A DNA stretch of 64,000 bases from Rathayibacter oskolensis (GTDB lineage: Bacteria > Actinomycetota > Actinomycetes > Actinomycetales > Microbacteriaceae), in NCBI RefSeq assembly GCF_900177245.1, contig NZ_FXBM01000001.1, forward strand, positions 1,364,001 through 1,428,000. The letters are read 5' to 3'. A model generated the notes under the pieces. It had not been told where the DNA came from. It made no database searches and saw nothing but the letters and a program-made list of their open reading frames with translations. Both the position numbers and the translations under genes were made by a program. Of this stretch, positions 1 through 8,214 are shown one piece after another; the stretch's first letter is position 1, and every line of letters begins with the position of its first letter.

Positions 1-1193
1 ACCAGATCTCGCAGTTCGACGAGCCGATCGCGTTCGAGGGCTCGGTCGAGGTCGAGCTCGCCGACGGCACGCTCGTCGAGATCCCGATCGAGCGCGCGCA
101 CATGGAGGAGGACGCCGGCAAGCTGACGCACGTCGGCGGATCGACCGGCCGCATCCAGGGCGCCGAGTACTCGCTCGTCGACTACAACCGCGCCGGCGTC
201 CCGCTCGTCGAGATCGTCACGAAGCCGATCTACGGAGCCGGCAAGAGCGCTCCCGAGTTCGCGAAGGCCTATGTCGCCACCATCCGCGACATCGTTCTCG
301 CGCTCGGCATCTCGGACGCGAAGATGGAACGCGGCAACCTGCGCTGCGACGCCAACGTCTCGCTCCGGCCGATCGGCCAGGAGAAGCTCGGCACCCGCAC
401 CGAGACCAAGAACGTCAACTCGCTCCGCTCGGTCGAGCGCGCGGTCCGCTACGAGATCCAGCGTCAGGGCGCGATCCTCGCCGCAGGCGGCACGATCACG
501 CAGGAGACGCGCCACTGGCACGAGGACACGGGCCGTACCTCCGCGGGCCGCCCCAAGAGCGACGCCGACGACTACCGCTACTTCCCCGAGCCCGACCTCC
601 TGCCGGTGGTGCCCAGCCCCGAGCTGATCGAGGAGCTGCGCGCAGCCCTGCCCGAGAAGCCGGCCGTCCGCCGCCGTCGCCTCAAGGCCGACTGGGGCTT
701 CACCGATCTCGAGTTCCAGGACGTCGCGAACAGCGGCCTGCTGGCCGAGATCACCGCGACCGTCGCCGCGGGCGCGACTCCGCCGGCCGCACGCAAGTGG
801 TGGACCGGAGAGATCGCGCGGCTCGCGAACGCGGCCGGGCAGGACGCCGCGGCACTCGTCACCCCGGAGCAGGTCGCCGAGCTGGCGGGCCTGATCGAGA
901 AGGGCGTGCTCACCGACCGCCTCGCACGCGAGGTGCTCCAGGGCGTCATCGCCGGCGAGGGCACCCCGCAGGAGGTCGTCGACGCCCGCGGGCTCGCGGT
1001 CGTCTCGGACGATGGCGCGCTCATCGAGGCCATCGACGCCGCTCTGGCCTCGCAGCCCGACGTCCTCGCGAAGATCCGCGACGGCAAGGTGCAGGCGGCC
1101 GGTGCCGTCATCGGCGCCGTGATGAAGGCGATGAAGGGCCAGGCCGACGCGGCCCGCGTCCGCGAGCTCGTGCTGGAGCGCGCCGCCGGCTGA
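1..1193 (+). CDS. gatB: Aspartyl/glutamyl-tRNA amidotransferase subunit B (5' truncated)
   Basis: This is the B subunit of the GatCAB complex, which amidates Glu-tRNA(Gln) and Asp-tRNA(Asn) in the cytoplasm. The frame is open from base 3 at the window edge, so the first Met at 102 is internal ([16 protein letters not shown]) and about 100 N-terminal residues lie outside. GatB signatures are visible: [13 protein letters not shown] near 330-370 and [18 protein letters not shown]. The last ~150 residues form the YqeY-like tail, including [16 protein letters not shown] and [13 protein letters not shown]. gatC and gatA are expected just upstream. Identification is firm. Confidence 0.97.
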   Translation, partial: QISQFDEPIAFEGSVEVELADGTLVEIPIERAHMEEDAGKLTHVGGSTGRIQGAEYSLVDYNRAGVPLVEIVTKPIYGAGKSAPEFAKAYVATIRDIVLALGISDAKMERGNLRCDANVSLRPIGQEKLGTRTETKNVNSLRSVERAVRYEIQRQGAILAAGGTITQETRHWHEDTGRTSAGRPKSDADDYRYFPEPDLLPVVPSPELIEELRAALPEKPAVRRRRLKADWGFTDLEFQDVANSGLLAEITATVAAGATPPAARKWWTGEIARLANAAGQDAAALVTPEQVAELAGLIEKGVLTDRLAREVLQGVIAGEGTPQEVVDARGLAVVSDDGALIEAIDAALASQPDVLAKIRDGKVQAAGAVIGAVMKAMKGQADAARVRELVLERAAG

Positions 1194-1217
1194 GCCGGTG
1201 CGCGGGGACGGATCGAC

Positions 1218-2225
1218 GTGGGCACTCCTCCCGACTCCGTCCCCGCGCGGCTCGACCTCCCGGGCGGCGCGTTCCTCCGCCCGCTCGTCACGAGCGATCT
1301 CGAGCTGCTGCACCCCGCGCTCGGCGAGCAGCGCGCATGGCTGGCCGATCTGCTTCCGGAGGGGCACCCGAGCGCGCTGCCGTCGGCGTCTCCCGGCGAC
1401 GACCTCCGCGCGCTCGCCCTCCTCGAGGAGGCGGCGCGCGCCGGGTCCGCGTTCGCCTACCTCCTCGTCGACGCCGGATGGACCGAGGCGCTCGGCGCTC
1501 TCAGCGTCCGTCCCGTCGACGGCGGGGCAGCTGTCGTGTCGTGGTGGGTCGTCCCCTCGCTGCAGGCCTCGCGCCTCGAGGAGGAGCTCGACGCCTACGC
1601 GAGGCAGTGGCTGCGGCTGCGCTGGTCGCTCGACGACATCGACACGCCCGACAACCACCCGGAGGATCCGGCCGCGATCGCGGGCGCCAATCTGGTGCCC
1701 CTCCTGCCCGAGCAGCCCGACCGGACGCCGCTCCCGGCTCCCGACGCCGGGAGCGTCGACCGACTGTGGGCGGAGTACCGCGCGGTTGCGGACGCGCCGG
1801 AGGCACCGCCTCCGGTCGAGTCCTTCGGCGACTGCGTCGAGATGGCCGATGAGCTCCTCGCGCTCGTGCGCCGCGGAGTGAAGACGGCGACCGCCTCCCT
1901 CGTGGGGCCGGACCCGATCCCGGATCCCGGTGATCACTGGATCGTCTGCGACGGGGCGGGAGTGGCGCGCGTCGTCCTTCGGACCGTCGACGTCCGCATC
2001 GGATCGCTCGAGTCGGTCGACGACGACTTCGCCCGGGCGGAGGGCGAGGGCGACCGCTCTCGTGACGCCTGGCTCACCGGTCACCGCCGCTACTTCGCGA
2101 GGGAGGCGCCCGACGGGATCGGCGACGTCGTGTTCGAGCGCTTCGTGCTGGTCTGGCCGCGGGAGGACGCCGAGCGGGCCGCCGAGTTCCCGCGAAGCAT
2201 CGCCGCCAGCCCCAGCCCTCATTAG
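1218..2225 (+). CDS. GNAT-like/ASCH two-domain protein
   Basis: 335 residues from a GTG that is the first start codon after an in-frame stop at 1191. The first ~150 residues look like a degenerate GNAT acetyltransferase (FLRPLVTSDLELLHPAL, then strands around LGALSVRPV and VVSWWVVPSL). From about residue 170 an ASCH domain follows: LWAEYRAVADA, the KTATASL segment, PDPGDHWIVCDGAGVARVVLRT, and a C-terminal FERFVLVWP strand. ASCH domains are RNA-binding or hydrolase-like folds related to PUA. The gene starts 24 bases after gatB on the same strand, so cotranscription is likely. The ASCH call is good; the GNAT part rests on overall pattern only, and I could not confirm an acetyl-CoA loop. Confidence 0.75.
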   Translation: MGTPPDSVPARLDLPGGAFLRPLVTSDLELLHPALGEQRAWLADLLPEGHPSALPSASPGDDLRALALLEEAARAGSAFAYLLVDAGWTEALGALSVRPVDGGAAVVSWWVVPSLQASRLEEELDAYARQWLRLRWSLDDIDTPDNHPEDPAAIAGANLVPLLPEQPDRTPLPAPDAGSVDRLWAEYRAVADAPEAPPPVESFGDCVEMADELLALVRRGVKTATASLVGPDPIPDPGDHWIVCDGAGVARVVLRTVDVRIGSLESVDDDFARAEGEGDRSRDAWLTGHRRYFAREAPDGIGDVVFERFVLVWPREDAERAAEFPRSIAASPSPH

Positions 2226-2273
2226 GGGGTTCCCCCGATGCCGTCGTCGACGAGGTTCCGTCAGAGTAGAGCC

Positions 2274-2456
2274 ATGGCTACTCTCGTCCGCCCTCGTCAG
2301 GGCAAGATCATCGCCGGCGTCTGCGCCGCACTCGCCCACCGCTTCGGCTGGAGCCCCTTCCTGGTCCGGCTCCTGTTCGTGCTGTCCTGCCTGCTCCCCG
2401 GGCCGCAGATCATCGCGTACATCGTGATGTGGATCCTGATCCCCAAGCAGAGGTGA
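2274..2456 (+). CDS. PspC domain small membrane protein
   Basis: 60 residues from the ATG at 2274 (MATLVRPRQGKIIAGVCAALA). An in-frame ATG at 2238 would add 12 residues that are unlike the family, so the later start is preferred. The sequence fits the PspC fold: the motif RPxxGKxIAGVCAALAxRFGW followed by one strongly hydrophobic segment (LVRLLFVLSCLLPG and IIAYIVMWILIP). PspC proteins are inner-membrane stress components. A TAGAGC element directly before the ATG suggests a leaderless or nearly leaderless transcript. A strong hairpin follows at 2461-2507. Confidence 0.85.
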   Translation: MATLVRPRQGKIIAGVCAALAHRFGWSPFLVRLLFVLSCLLPGPQIIAYIVMWILIPKQR

Positions 2457-2460
2457 CGCG

Positions 2461-2507
2461 GCGCCTCCCTCGCCCGTGGTCGACCGACCGGACGGCGAGG
2501 GAGGCGC
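2461..2507 (+). terminator. Hairpin after PspC gene
   Basis: Perfect 14-bp arms at 2461-2474 and 2494-2507 around a 19-base loop. It starts 4 bases after the PspC stop and separates that gene from the regulated locus that follows. There is no U-tract, as usual in this GC range. Confidence 0.75.
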
Positions 2508-2517
2508 TCGCGCGCGA

Positions 2518-2531
2518 CGTGAACGTTCACG
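2518..2531. promoter_or_regulatory. LacI-type operator, upstream copy
   Basis: Perfect 14-bp palindrome CGTGAACGTTCACG with the central CG typical of LacI-family operators. It lies 20 bases upstream of the TTGACG -35 element. An identical copy lies 67 bases downstream, and a LacI-family regulator is encoded two genes later. Confidence 0.8.
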
Positions 2532-2550
2532 GTCCGCACCGCCCGCGAGC

Positions 2551-2580
2551 TTGACGCCTCCTGTCACTCCCTCGTATCGT
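2551..2580 (+). promoter_or_regulatory. Sigma-70-like promoter of the Gfo/Idh-AKR operon
   Basis: TTGACG (2551-2556), an 18-base spacer and TATCGT (2575-2580). It sits between two identical palindromic operators, and the downstream operator covers the expected transcription start. This layout predicts repression by occlusion or looping. Confidence 0.7.
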
Positions 2581-2584
2581 CCTG

Positions 2585-2598
2585 CGTGAACGTTCACG
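2585..2598. promoter_or_regulatory. LacI-type operator, downstream copy
   Basis: Second perfect copy of CGTGAACGTTCACG, starting 4 bases after the -10 box and 25 bases before the chosen ATG at 2623. Binding here would block transcription start. Confidence 0.8.
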
Positions 2599-2622
2599 TC
2601 GACGACGATGCGAGAGGCCGAG

Positions 2623-4635
2623 ATGACCGACACCACCCCCACGACGACCGAGACGGGCTGGGCCGTACTCGGTCCCGGCGGCATCGCGCGCCGGTTCCTG
2701 TCGCAGCTGCCCGCGAGCGAGCGCGGTGCGCGACTCGTCGCCGTCGGCAGTTCCGACCCGGAGCGCGCGGAGGCCTTCGCCGCGGAGGCCGCCGAGCTCT
2801 CCTACACCGAGGTGACGAGCGGCGACTACGCCACGGCCCTCGCCGACCCCCGCGTCACCGCGGTCTACATCGCGACGGTGCACACCGGCCACGCCGCACT
2901 CGTGCTCCAGGCACTCGAGGCGGGCAAGGCCGTGCTCTGCGAGAAGCCGCTCGCCGTCAATCACGGCACGGCCATGGTGCTGGTCGACGCGGCTCGCCGG
3001 GCCGGGCTGCCGCTGGTCGAGGCCTACATGTACCGGTTCCACCCCCAGACGGCGGCGCTCGTCGACCTGCTCCGCGAGGGCGCGATCGGCGACGTGCTCC
3101 ACATCGACGCCTCCTTCTCGTTCCGCACCGGCTCCCGCACCGGTCGGCTGTACGACGTCGCAACGGCCGGCGGCGGGATCCTCGACGTCGGCGGCTACAC
3201 GGTCACCGCCGCGGCCGCCGTCGTGCAGGCCGCGACGGGCGTCTCGGTGGCCGAGCCCGTCGAGCTCGAGGCGAGCGGCAGCATCGGACCCACGGGAGTC
3301 GACGAGTGGAGCGTCGCACGCCTGACGTATCGCGGCGGGATCACGGCGACCCTCCGCACCGGTGTGGGGCTGCAGGACGCGAACGAGCTCATCGTCCTGG
3401 GCTCGCGCGGCCGGCTCCGCCTGCGCGATCCCTGGTTCGGCGCGGAGTCGACGATCGAGATCGATGTGGTGGGGGAGGAGCCGCGCTCGCTGAGCTTCGC
3501 CTCCTCCGATCCCTATGCCAGGGAGGCCGACGCGACGACCGACGCTCTCGCGGCCGGTGCCGTCGACGACCCGAGGATGACGCTCGACGAGACGCTCGCG
3601 ACCGCTCGCACGCTCGACCGCTGGCGCGCCGAGATCGGCCTCCGCTATCCCTTCGAGGCTGAGGACGCCGACATCCTCACCGTCTCGGGGCGCGCGCTGC
3701 ACGCGGCGGACGACGCCCCGATGCTCTACGGCGAGATCCCGGGTGTCGGCAAGCGCATGTCCCGCCTCGTGATGGGAGTCGACAACCAGCCCGATCTCGC
3801 GCACGCGTCCGCGATCTTCGACCTCTTCGTCGAGCAGGGCGGCAACGCCTTCGACACCGGCTACATCTACGGCGGAGGCGAGCTCGAGGGTCGCCTCGGT
3901 CGGTGGATCGGCAACCGCGGCATCCGCGACGACGTCGTCGTCATCACCAAGGGTGCGCACACGCCGTACTGCGACCCCGACTCGCTCACCCGGCAGCTGC
4001 TCGAGAGCCTCGAGCGCCAGGGCACCGACTACGCCGACATCTACCTGATGCACCGCGACAATCCGGCCGTGCCGGTCGGCGAGTTCGTCGACGTGATGGA
4101 CGAGCATCAGCGTGCCGGGCGGATCCGCGCCTACGGCGTCTCGAACTGGACTCCCGAGCGGTTCGACGAGGCGCAGGCCTATGCCCGGGCCAACGGTCGC
4201 GCCGGGTTCCAGGCTCTGAGCGACCACTTCGGTCTCGCCGAGGCGTACGACGTGCCGTGGGAGGGCTGCGTGCACGTGACCGATCCGGCGTCGAAGGCGT
4301 GGCTGATGGAGCGCCAGATCCCTCTGCTGCCGTGGTCGTCGCAGGCGCGCGGCTTCTTCACCGGGCGGGCCCGGCCCGACGACACGAGCGACGCCGAACT
4401 GGTGCGCTGCTACTACGGACCCGAGAACTTCGAGCGCCTGCGCCGGGCCGAGCAGCTCGCCGCCGAGTACGGAGTCGGTGCGACGGCGATCGCCCTCGCG
4501 TACGTCCTCGCGCAGCCGTTCCCGACGTTCCCGCTCTTCGGTCCGCGCACCCTGACCGAGGTCCGCTCCTCGATGCGGGGCCTGTCGATCCAGCTGACTC
4601 CGGAGCAGACGGCGTGGCTCGATCTGCGAGGCTGA
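2623..4635 (+). CDS. Gfo/Idh/MocA oxidoreductase fused to aldo/keto reductase
   Basis: 670 residues from the ATG at 2623, chosen over an ATG at 2608 because GAGAGG stands 5 bases before it. Residues ~1-345 are a Gfo/Idh/MocA dehydrogenase: Rossmann motif GPGGIA near 17 and the catalytic CEKPLAVN motif near 105. From ~365 an aldo/keto reductase follows with FDTGYIYGGGELEGR (Asp and Tyr), VVVITKGAH (Lys) and YLMHRDN (His), so the catalytic tetrad looks intact. Both halves are predicted to be active NAD(P)H enzymes on a sugar or polyol substrate, possibly acting in sequence. It is cotranscribed with the overlapping LacI gene and lies behind twin operators. The substrate is unknown. Confidence 0.9.
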   Translation: MTDTTPTTTETGWAVLGPGGIARRFLSQLPASERGARLVAVGSSDPERAEAFAAEAAELSYTEVTSGDYATALADPRVTAVYIATVHTGHAALVLQALEAGKAVLCEKPLAVNHGTAMVLVDAARRAGLPLVEAYMYRFHPQTAALVDLLREGAIGDVLHIDASFSFRTGSRTGRLYDVATAGGGILDVGGYTVTAAAAVVQAATGVSVAEPVELEASGSIGPTGVDEWSVARLTYRGGITATLRTGVGLQDANELIVLGSRGRLRLRDPWFGAESTIEIDVVGEEPRSLSFASSDPYAREADATTDALAAGAVDDPRMTLDETLATARTLDRWRAEIGLRYPFEAEDADILTVSGRALHAADDAPMLYGEIPGVGKRMSRLVMGVDNQPDLAHASAIFDLFVEQGGNAFDTGYIYGGGELEGRLGRWIGNRGIRDDVVVITKGAHTPYCDPDSLTRQLLESLERQGTDYADIYLMHRDNPAVPVGEFVDVMDEHQRAGRIRAYGVSNWTPERFDEAQAYARANGRAGFQALSDHFGLAEAYDVPWEGCVHVTDPASKAWLMERQIPLLPWSSQARGFFTGRARPDDTSDAELVRCYYGPENFERLRRAEQLAAEYGVGATAIALAYVLAQPFPTFPLFGPRTLTEVRSSMRGLSIQLTPEQTAWLDLRG

Positions 4636-5630
4636 GCGGCTCCGACGGGTCCGGTCGAGCGACGATCCGCGACGTCGCGGCGGCGGCCGGTGTCTCGCGG
4701 CAGACCGTGACCCGGGCGATGAACGGCATGCCCGGCATCAGCGAGGCCACGAAGCAGCGGGTGCTCGACGCCGCGGAGGAGCTGCAGTACCGGCCGTCGC
4801 GGTTCGGTCGCGGCCTGGTCACCGGAGGCGACCGCCAGCTCGGTCTCGTCGTGGACGATCTGCGCAACCCATGGTCGCCCGAGCTCGCGTCCGCGGTCGT
4901 CCGGCTCGCGGCGGCGAGGGGATGGAACGTGTCCCTCGCCGACGTGAGCTCGACCGGCGACTCGGACCGCCTGGTGCGGGCGCTCGGGGCGCAGTCGGAC
5001 GCCGTCATCGGCACCTTCGGCGGACGGGCGGCCGAGTGGGTCGGGCATCTCGGCTCCGTCCCGGTGGTCGAGCTCGACCCGCCGGCGGCCCCGGAGCGCG
5101 CGGCTGTGCTGCTCGACCCCTCCGAGGCGATCGACGCGCTGACCGAGCACCTCGTGCGCTCCGGAGTGGGGCACCCGGTGGTCCTCGACGTCGCCTCGGG
5201 GCCGGCGGCGAGCCCGCGCGCCCGGCGGCTGGTGCACTCCTTCGCCGAGCACGGACTCGAGGCGTCCGTGGTGCGGGCGTCGACGGCGACGGCCGAAGCG
5301 GCGGCGGAGGCGACCGAGCGGATCGTCGCGCGGCCCCGCACCGCGGATGCGATCGTCGCGTTCAACGACCTGTGCGCGATCGGGGTCCTGTCCGCCTGCC
5401 GGCGCGCGGGGGTCGACGTGCCCCGCGAGGTCCGCGTCGTCGGGATCGACGGTCTCGCACTCGGCAGACTCCTCGCACCGGCCCTCACCACCCTCGCGGT
5501 CGACCTCGACGAGCTGGCCGAGCACGCGCTCGGGCTCGCGATCGAGATGATCGCGGGGGAGCTGCCGAGGTCGGGCCCCGAGGTCGTGCGCACCGTGGGG
5601 CACCAGCTGATCGTCCGCGAATCGGCCTGA
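4614..5630 (+). CDS. LacI-family transcriptional regulator
   Basis: 338 residues from the GTG at 4614, which has GGAG 8 bases upstream and overlaps the end of the preceding gene by 22 bases, giving translational coupling. The N-terminal helix-turn-helix reads ATIRDVAAAAGVSRQTVTRAMNG, followed by a hinge helix near YRPSRFGRGL. A periplasmic-binding-protein-like sensor domain fills the rest (LGLVVDDLRNPWSPELA, AIVAFNDLCAIGVLSACRRAG, VVGIDGLALG). It most likely represses its own operon through the two palindromes at 2518 and 2585. The effector is probably the sugar handled by the upstream fusion enzyme. Confidence 0.93.
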   Translation: MARSARLSGSDGSGRATIRDVAAAAGVSRQTVTRAMNGMPGISEATKQRVLDAAEELQYRPSRFGRGLVTGGDRQLGLVVDDLRNPWSPELASAVVRLAAARGWNVSLADVSSTGDSDRLVRALGAQSDAVIGTFGGRAAEWVGHLGSVPVVELDPPAAPERAAVLLDPSEAIDALTEHLVRSGVGHPVVLDVASGPAASPRARRLVHSFAEHGLEASVVRASTATAEAAAEATERIVARPRTADAIVAFNDLCAIGVLSACRRAGVDVPREVRVVGIDGLALGRLLAPALTTLAVDLDELAEHALGLAIEMIAGELPRSGPEVVRTVGHQLIVRESA

Positions 5631-5750
5631 GGCCCGGGCCCGCCGGTCGATGACTCTCCGGCCGCTCTGAGAGAACCTTCAGCGCGCGCGGCGGAGGGAG
5701 GCATAGCGTTGCGCTGTGCGCGCGCGTCCTGCGGCGCCGAGGAGGAGATC

Positions 5751-6422
5751 ATGGGATTCCTGGACCGACTGCTGGGGCGCGAGGAGCGCCCCGACGACGG
5801 GCGCTCCGCGTCCGGCTACGGCGCACCGTCAGGCGGAGCGCCCCGCCCCGCCTACGGCACGCCACCCGGGCGATCGGCGCGCAGCGAGGACGAGATCGCG
5901 ATCGAGCGCTACCGCTACCTGCTGAAGACGGCGCCGCCCGAGGCGATCGAGCAGGTGCACCGCGAGGCGTTCGAGCAGCTGACGCCGGAGCAGCGCCAGC
6001 AGGTGTTCCGCGAGCTGAGCGAGGGAGCACCCGCCGGCGACGCCCCGCGGAGTGACGATCCGCAGGCTCTCGCCCAGTCGGCGACCCGCAGCGAGCTCCG
6101 GCAGCCCGGCTTCATGGAGCGGCGGTTCTCGGGCGGCGGCGGCGGGATGGGCTTCGGCGGTGTGCTCGCCTCCTCGATGCTGGGGACGATCGCGGGCTTC
6201 GTGATCGGATCCGCGATCGCGGACGCCTTCCTCCCCGATGCAGGAGGCGAGACCGCTTCGGCCGACGGCGGCGAGGGGGGCGGCGAGTCCGGTGACGCCG
6301 GTGCCGACTCGGGTGCCGACTCCGGGGGCGGCGACTGGGGAGCGGACGGTGGCGGCGGCGACTTCGGTGGCGGTGGCGACTTCGGCGGTGGCGGCGACTT
6401 CGGCGGCGGCTTCGACATGTGA
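5751..6422 (+). CDS. Gly-rich membrane-associated protein of unknown function
   Basis: 223 residues from the ATG at 5751, which has GGAGGAG 4 bases upstream; an in-frame Met at 5709 lacks a ribosome site. The parts in order are an N-terminal amphipathic start (MGFLDRLLGRE), a conserved helical block around residues 45-85 (IERYRYLLKTAPPEAIEQVH, then EQLTPEQRQQVFRELS), a Gly-rich hydrophobic segment (GFGGVLASSMLGTIAGFVIGSAIADAF) and a Gly/Asp-rich tail with repeated GGGGDFGG units. Similar actinobacterial proteins are often labelled cation-transporting ATPase, but no ATPase motif is present here. Function unknown. Confidence 0.8.
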   Translation: MGFLDRLLGREERPDDGRSASGYGAPSGGAPRPAYGTPPGRSARSEDEIAIERYRYLLKTAPPEAIEQVHREAFEQLTPEQRQQVFRELSEGAPAGDAPRSDDPQALAQSATRSELRQPGFMERRFSGGGGGMGFGGVLASSMLGTIAGFVIGSAIADAFLPDAGGETASADGGEGGGESGDAGADSGADSGGGDWGADGGGGDFGGGGDFGGGGDFGGGFDM

Positions 6423-6428
6423 GCCGCG

Positions 6429-6458
6429 GGCCCCGGTTCCCCTCGGGGGACCGGGGCC
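6429..6458. terminator. Bidirectional terminator hairpin
   Basis: Inverted repeat pairing 6429-6441 with 6446-6458 (13 bp with one G-T pair). It sits between two convergent genes, 6 bases after one stop codon and 21 bases from the other. Confidence 0.75.
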
Positions 6459-6479
6459 TCTCCGTGGGCGCGCGAGCGG

Positions 6480-8162
6480 TCAGTCGTCGAGCAGCATCGC
6501 CTTCACCTGGCGGCGGAGCACCTTGCCGATCATGCTCGTCGGGAGCTCGTCGACGACGACGATCCGCTTCGGGACCTTGTAGGGCGTGAGCGCCTCCCGG
6601 ACGGCCGCCCGCGCCTCTGCCGGGTCGAACGACGCGCCCGGCTCGAGCACGACGGCCGCCACGACGGACTCACCGCTGTGGGCGTCCGGGAGCCCGACGA
6701 CGGCCGCGTCCCGCACGGCGGGCAGGCGACGCAGAACCTCCTCGACCTCCGACGGCGACACGTTGAAGCCGCCCGTGATGATCAGCTCCTTGATGCGGTC
6801 GACCAGGCGCACGAAGCCGTCGTCGTCGACGGTGGCGATGTCGCCGGTGCGGAACCAGCCGTCGGCGGTGAAGGACGCCGCGGTCTCCTCGGGCTTGCGG
6901 TGGTACCCGCGGAACACCTGAGGCCCTCGCACGACGAGCTCGCCCTGGGAACCCGGCGTCACCTCGGTCTCGGGGCTCTCGGGGTCGACGATGCGGACGT
7001 CCGTGCCGGGCAGCGGCAGCCCGACCGTGCCCGCCCGCCGCGCGGTGCTGACCGGATTGGCCATGAGCACCGGCGACGTCTCCGAGAGGCCGTAGCCCTC
7101 CACCAGTGTGCCGCCGGTCAGCTCCTCGAAGCCCTCGACCAGGGCGGGGTCGAGCGGCATGGCGCCCGAGATGGCGATCTCGATTCCCTGCAGCGAGGCG
7201 CCGCGCTCGCGGGCCCGGGCGGCGAGCCGCTCGGCGATCGGCGGGACCGCCGGCAGGAACGTCGCCGGATGCTTGCGCATCGCTGTGAGGACCAGATCGG
7301 GGTCGAACTTGGGGAAGAGCACGAGACGTGCGCCCATGCTCATCGCGAAGGTGAGGCAGAGGGTCAGGCCGTAGGCGTGGAACATCGGCAGGACGGCGTA
7401 GACGACGCAGTCCCCGCGCCTGACCTGAGGGACCCAGGCGCGCGACTGCGCGGCGTTCGCGGTCAGGTTCGCGTGGGTGAGCTCTGCCCCCTTGGGGGTG
7501 CCCGTCGTCCCGCTGGTGTACTGGATCACGGCGAGGTCCGAGGCGGCGGGCCGCGGGTGGGCGGGGTCGAGGCGGCGACGGAGGAGCGACTCCCAGTCGA
7601 CGGCGCCGCGCACCGGGCCGGTCAGCGCGGCGCGCGACTCCCGCGCCTTCTTGAGGGGGAGGCGCAGCGCAGCGCGCATCGGCGCCGGCATGGCCCGGGT
7701 GAGGTCCACCGCGACGACCGTCTCGACGCCGAGATCGGAGGGGAGGTCCTGGACCGTCGGGACGACGCGGTCCCAGGCGATGACGACGCGGGCGCCGTGA
7801 TCCTCGAACTGGTGGCGGAGCTCCCTCGGCGTGTAGAGCGGGTTGTGCTCGACGACGACGGCTCCCAGCCGGAGCACCGCGTAGAAGGCCACGACGTGCT
7901 GCGGGCAGTTCGGCAGGACGAGTGCCACGGGGTCGCCGGCGCTGACTCCGAGACGGCGCAGACCCTCCGCGGCCCGCTCGACGTCGTCGGCGAGCTGCGA
8001 GTAGCTGGTCGACCGGCCGAAGAACTCGAGGGCGACCTTCTCGGGATAGCGCGCGGCCGACTCGGTGACGATGTCGACCAGCGAGCCCGTCGGAGGCTCG
8101 AGGTCGGTCGGCACTCCGGGTGCGTAGCTCCTGGTCCAGGGACGGGGCGGGTGAGTGCTCAC
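6480..8162 (-). CDS. fadD: Long-chain fatty acid-CoA ligase
   Basis: 560 residues from a GTG at 8162. It is an adenylate-forming acyl-CoA synthetase: the P-loop YTSGTTGTPKGAELTH near residue 220, EGYGLSETSPV, GWFRTGDIATVDDDGFV, KELIITGGFNVSPSEVEE, and a C-terminal PTSMIGKVLRRQV containing the catalytic Lys. It activates fatty acids with ATP and CoA at the membrane face. The start is leaderless: TAGAGT at 8170-8175 stands 7 bases before the GTG. A 12-bp-arm inverted repeat covers the start codon. It is the last of three minus-strand genes. Confidence 0.94.
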   Translation of the reverse strand: MSTHPPRPWTRSYAPGVPTDLEPPTGSLVDIVTESAARYPEKVALEFFGRSTSYSQLADDVERAAEGLRRLGVSAGDPVALVLPNCPQHVVAFYAVLRLGAVVVEHNPLYTPRELRHQFEDHGARVVIAWDRVVPTVQDLPSDLGVETVVAVDLTRAMPAPMRAALRLPLKKARESRAALTGPVRGAVDWESLLRRRLDPAHPRPAASDLAVIQYTSGTTGTPKGAELTHANLTANAAQSRAWVPQVRRGDCVVYAVLPMFHAYGLTLCLTFAMSMGARLVLFPKFDPDLVLTAMRKHPATFLPAVPPIAERLAARARERGASLQGIEIAISGAMPLDPALVEGFEELTGGTLVEGYGLSETSPVLMANPVSTARRAGTVGLPLPGTDVRIVDPESPETEVTPGSQGELVVRGPQVFRGYHRKPEETAASFTADGWFRTGDIATVDDDGFVRLVDRIKELIITGGFNVSPSEVEEVLRRLPAVRDAAVVGLPDAHSGESVVAAVVLEPGASFDPAEARAAVREALTPYKVPKRIVVVDELPTSMIGKVLRRQVKAMLLDD

Positions 8163-8169
8163 CCGCCCC
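8144..8169. promoter_or_regulatory. 26-bp inverted repeat over the fadD start (candidate operator)
   Basis: Perfect 12-bp arms (8144-8155 and 8158-8169) separated by TG. It abuts the -10 hexamer TAGAGT (8170-8175 on the minus strand) and includes the start codon at 8162. The size and symmetry suit a dimeric repressor of TetR type, the class that usually controls fatty-acid genes, and a bound dimer would cover the transcription start. Confidence 0.65.
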
Positions 8170-8214
8170 ACTCTAGGTGCACCCCTCAGCACCGCCGACG
8201 TCGGCGGGACCAGG

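Noticed and set aside
102-104. ATG at 102 as the gatB start
   Set aside because: The same frame is open to base 3 and encodes conserved GatB sequence ([19 protein letters not shown]), so this Met is internal.
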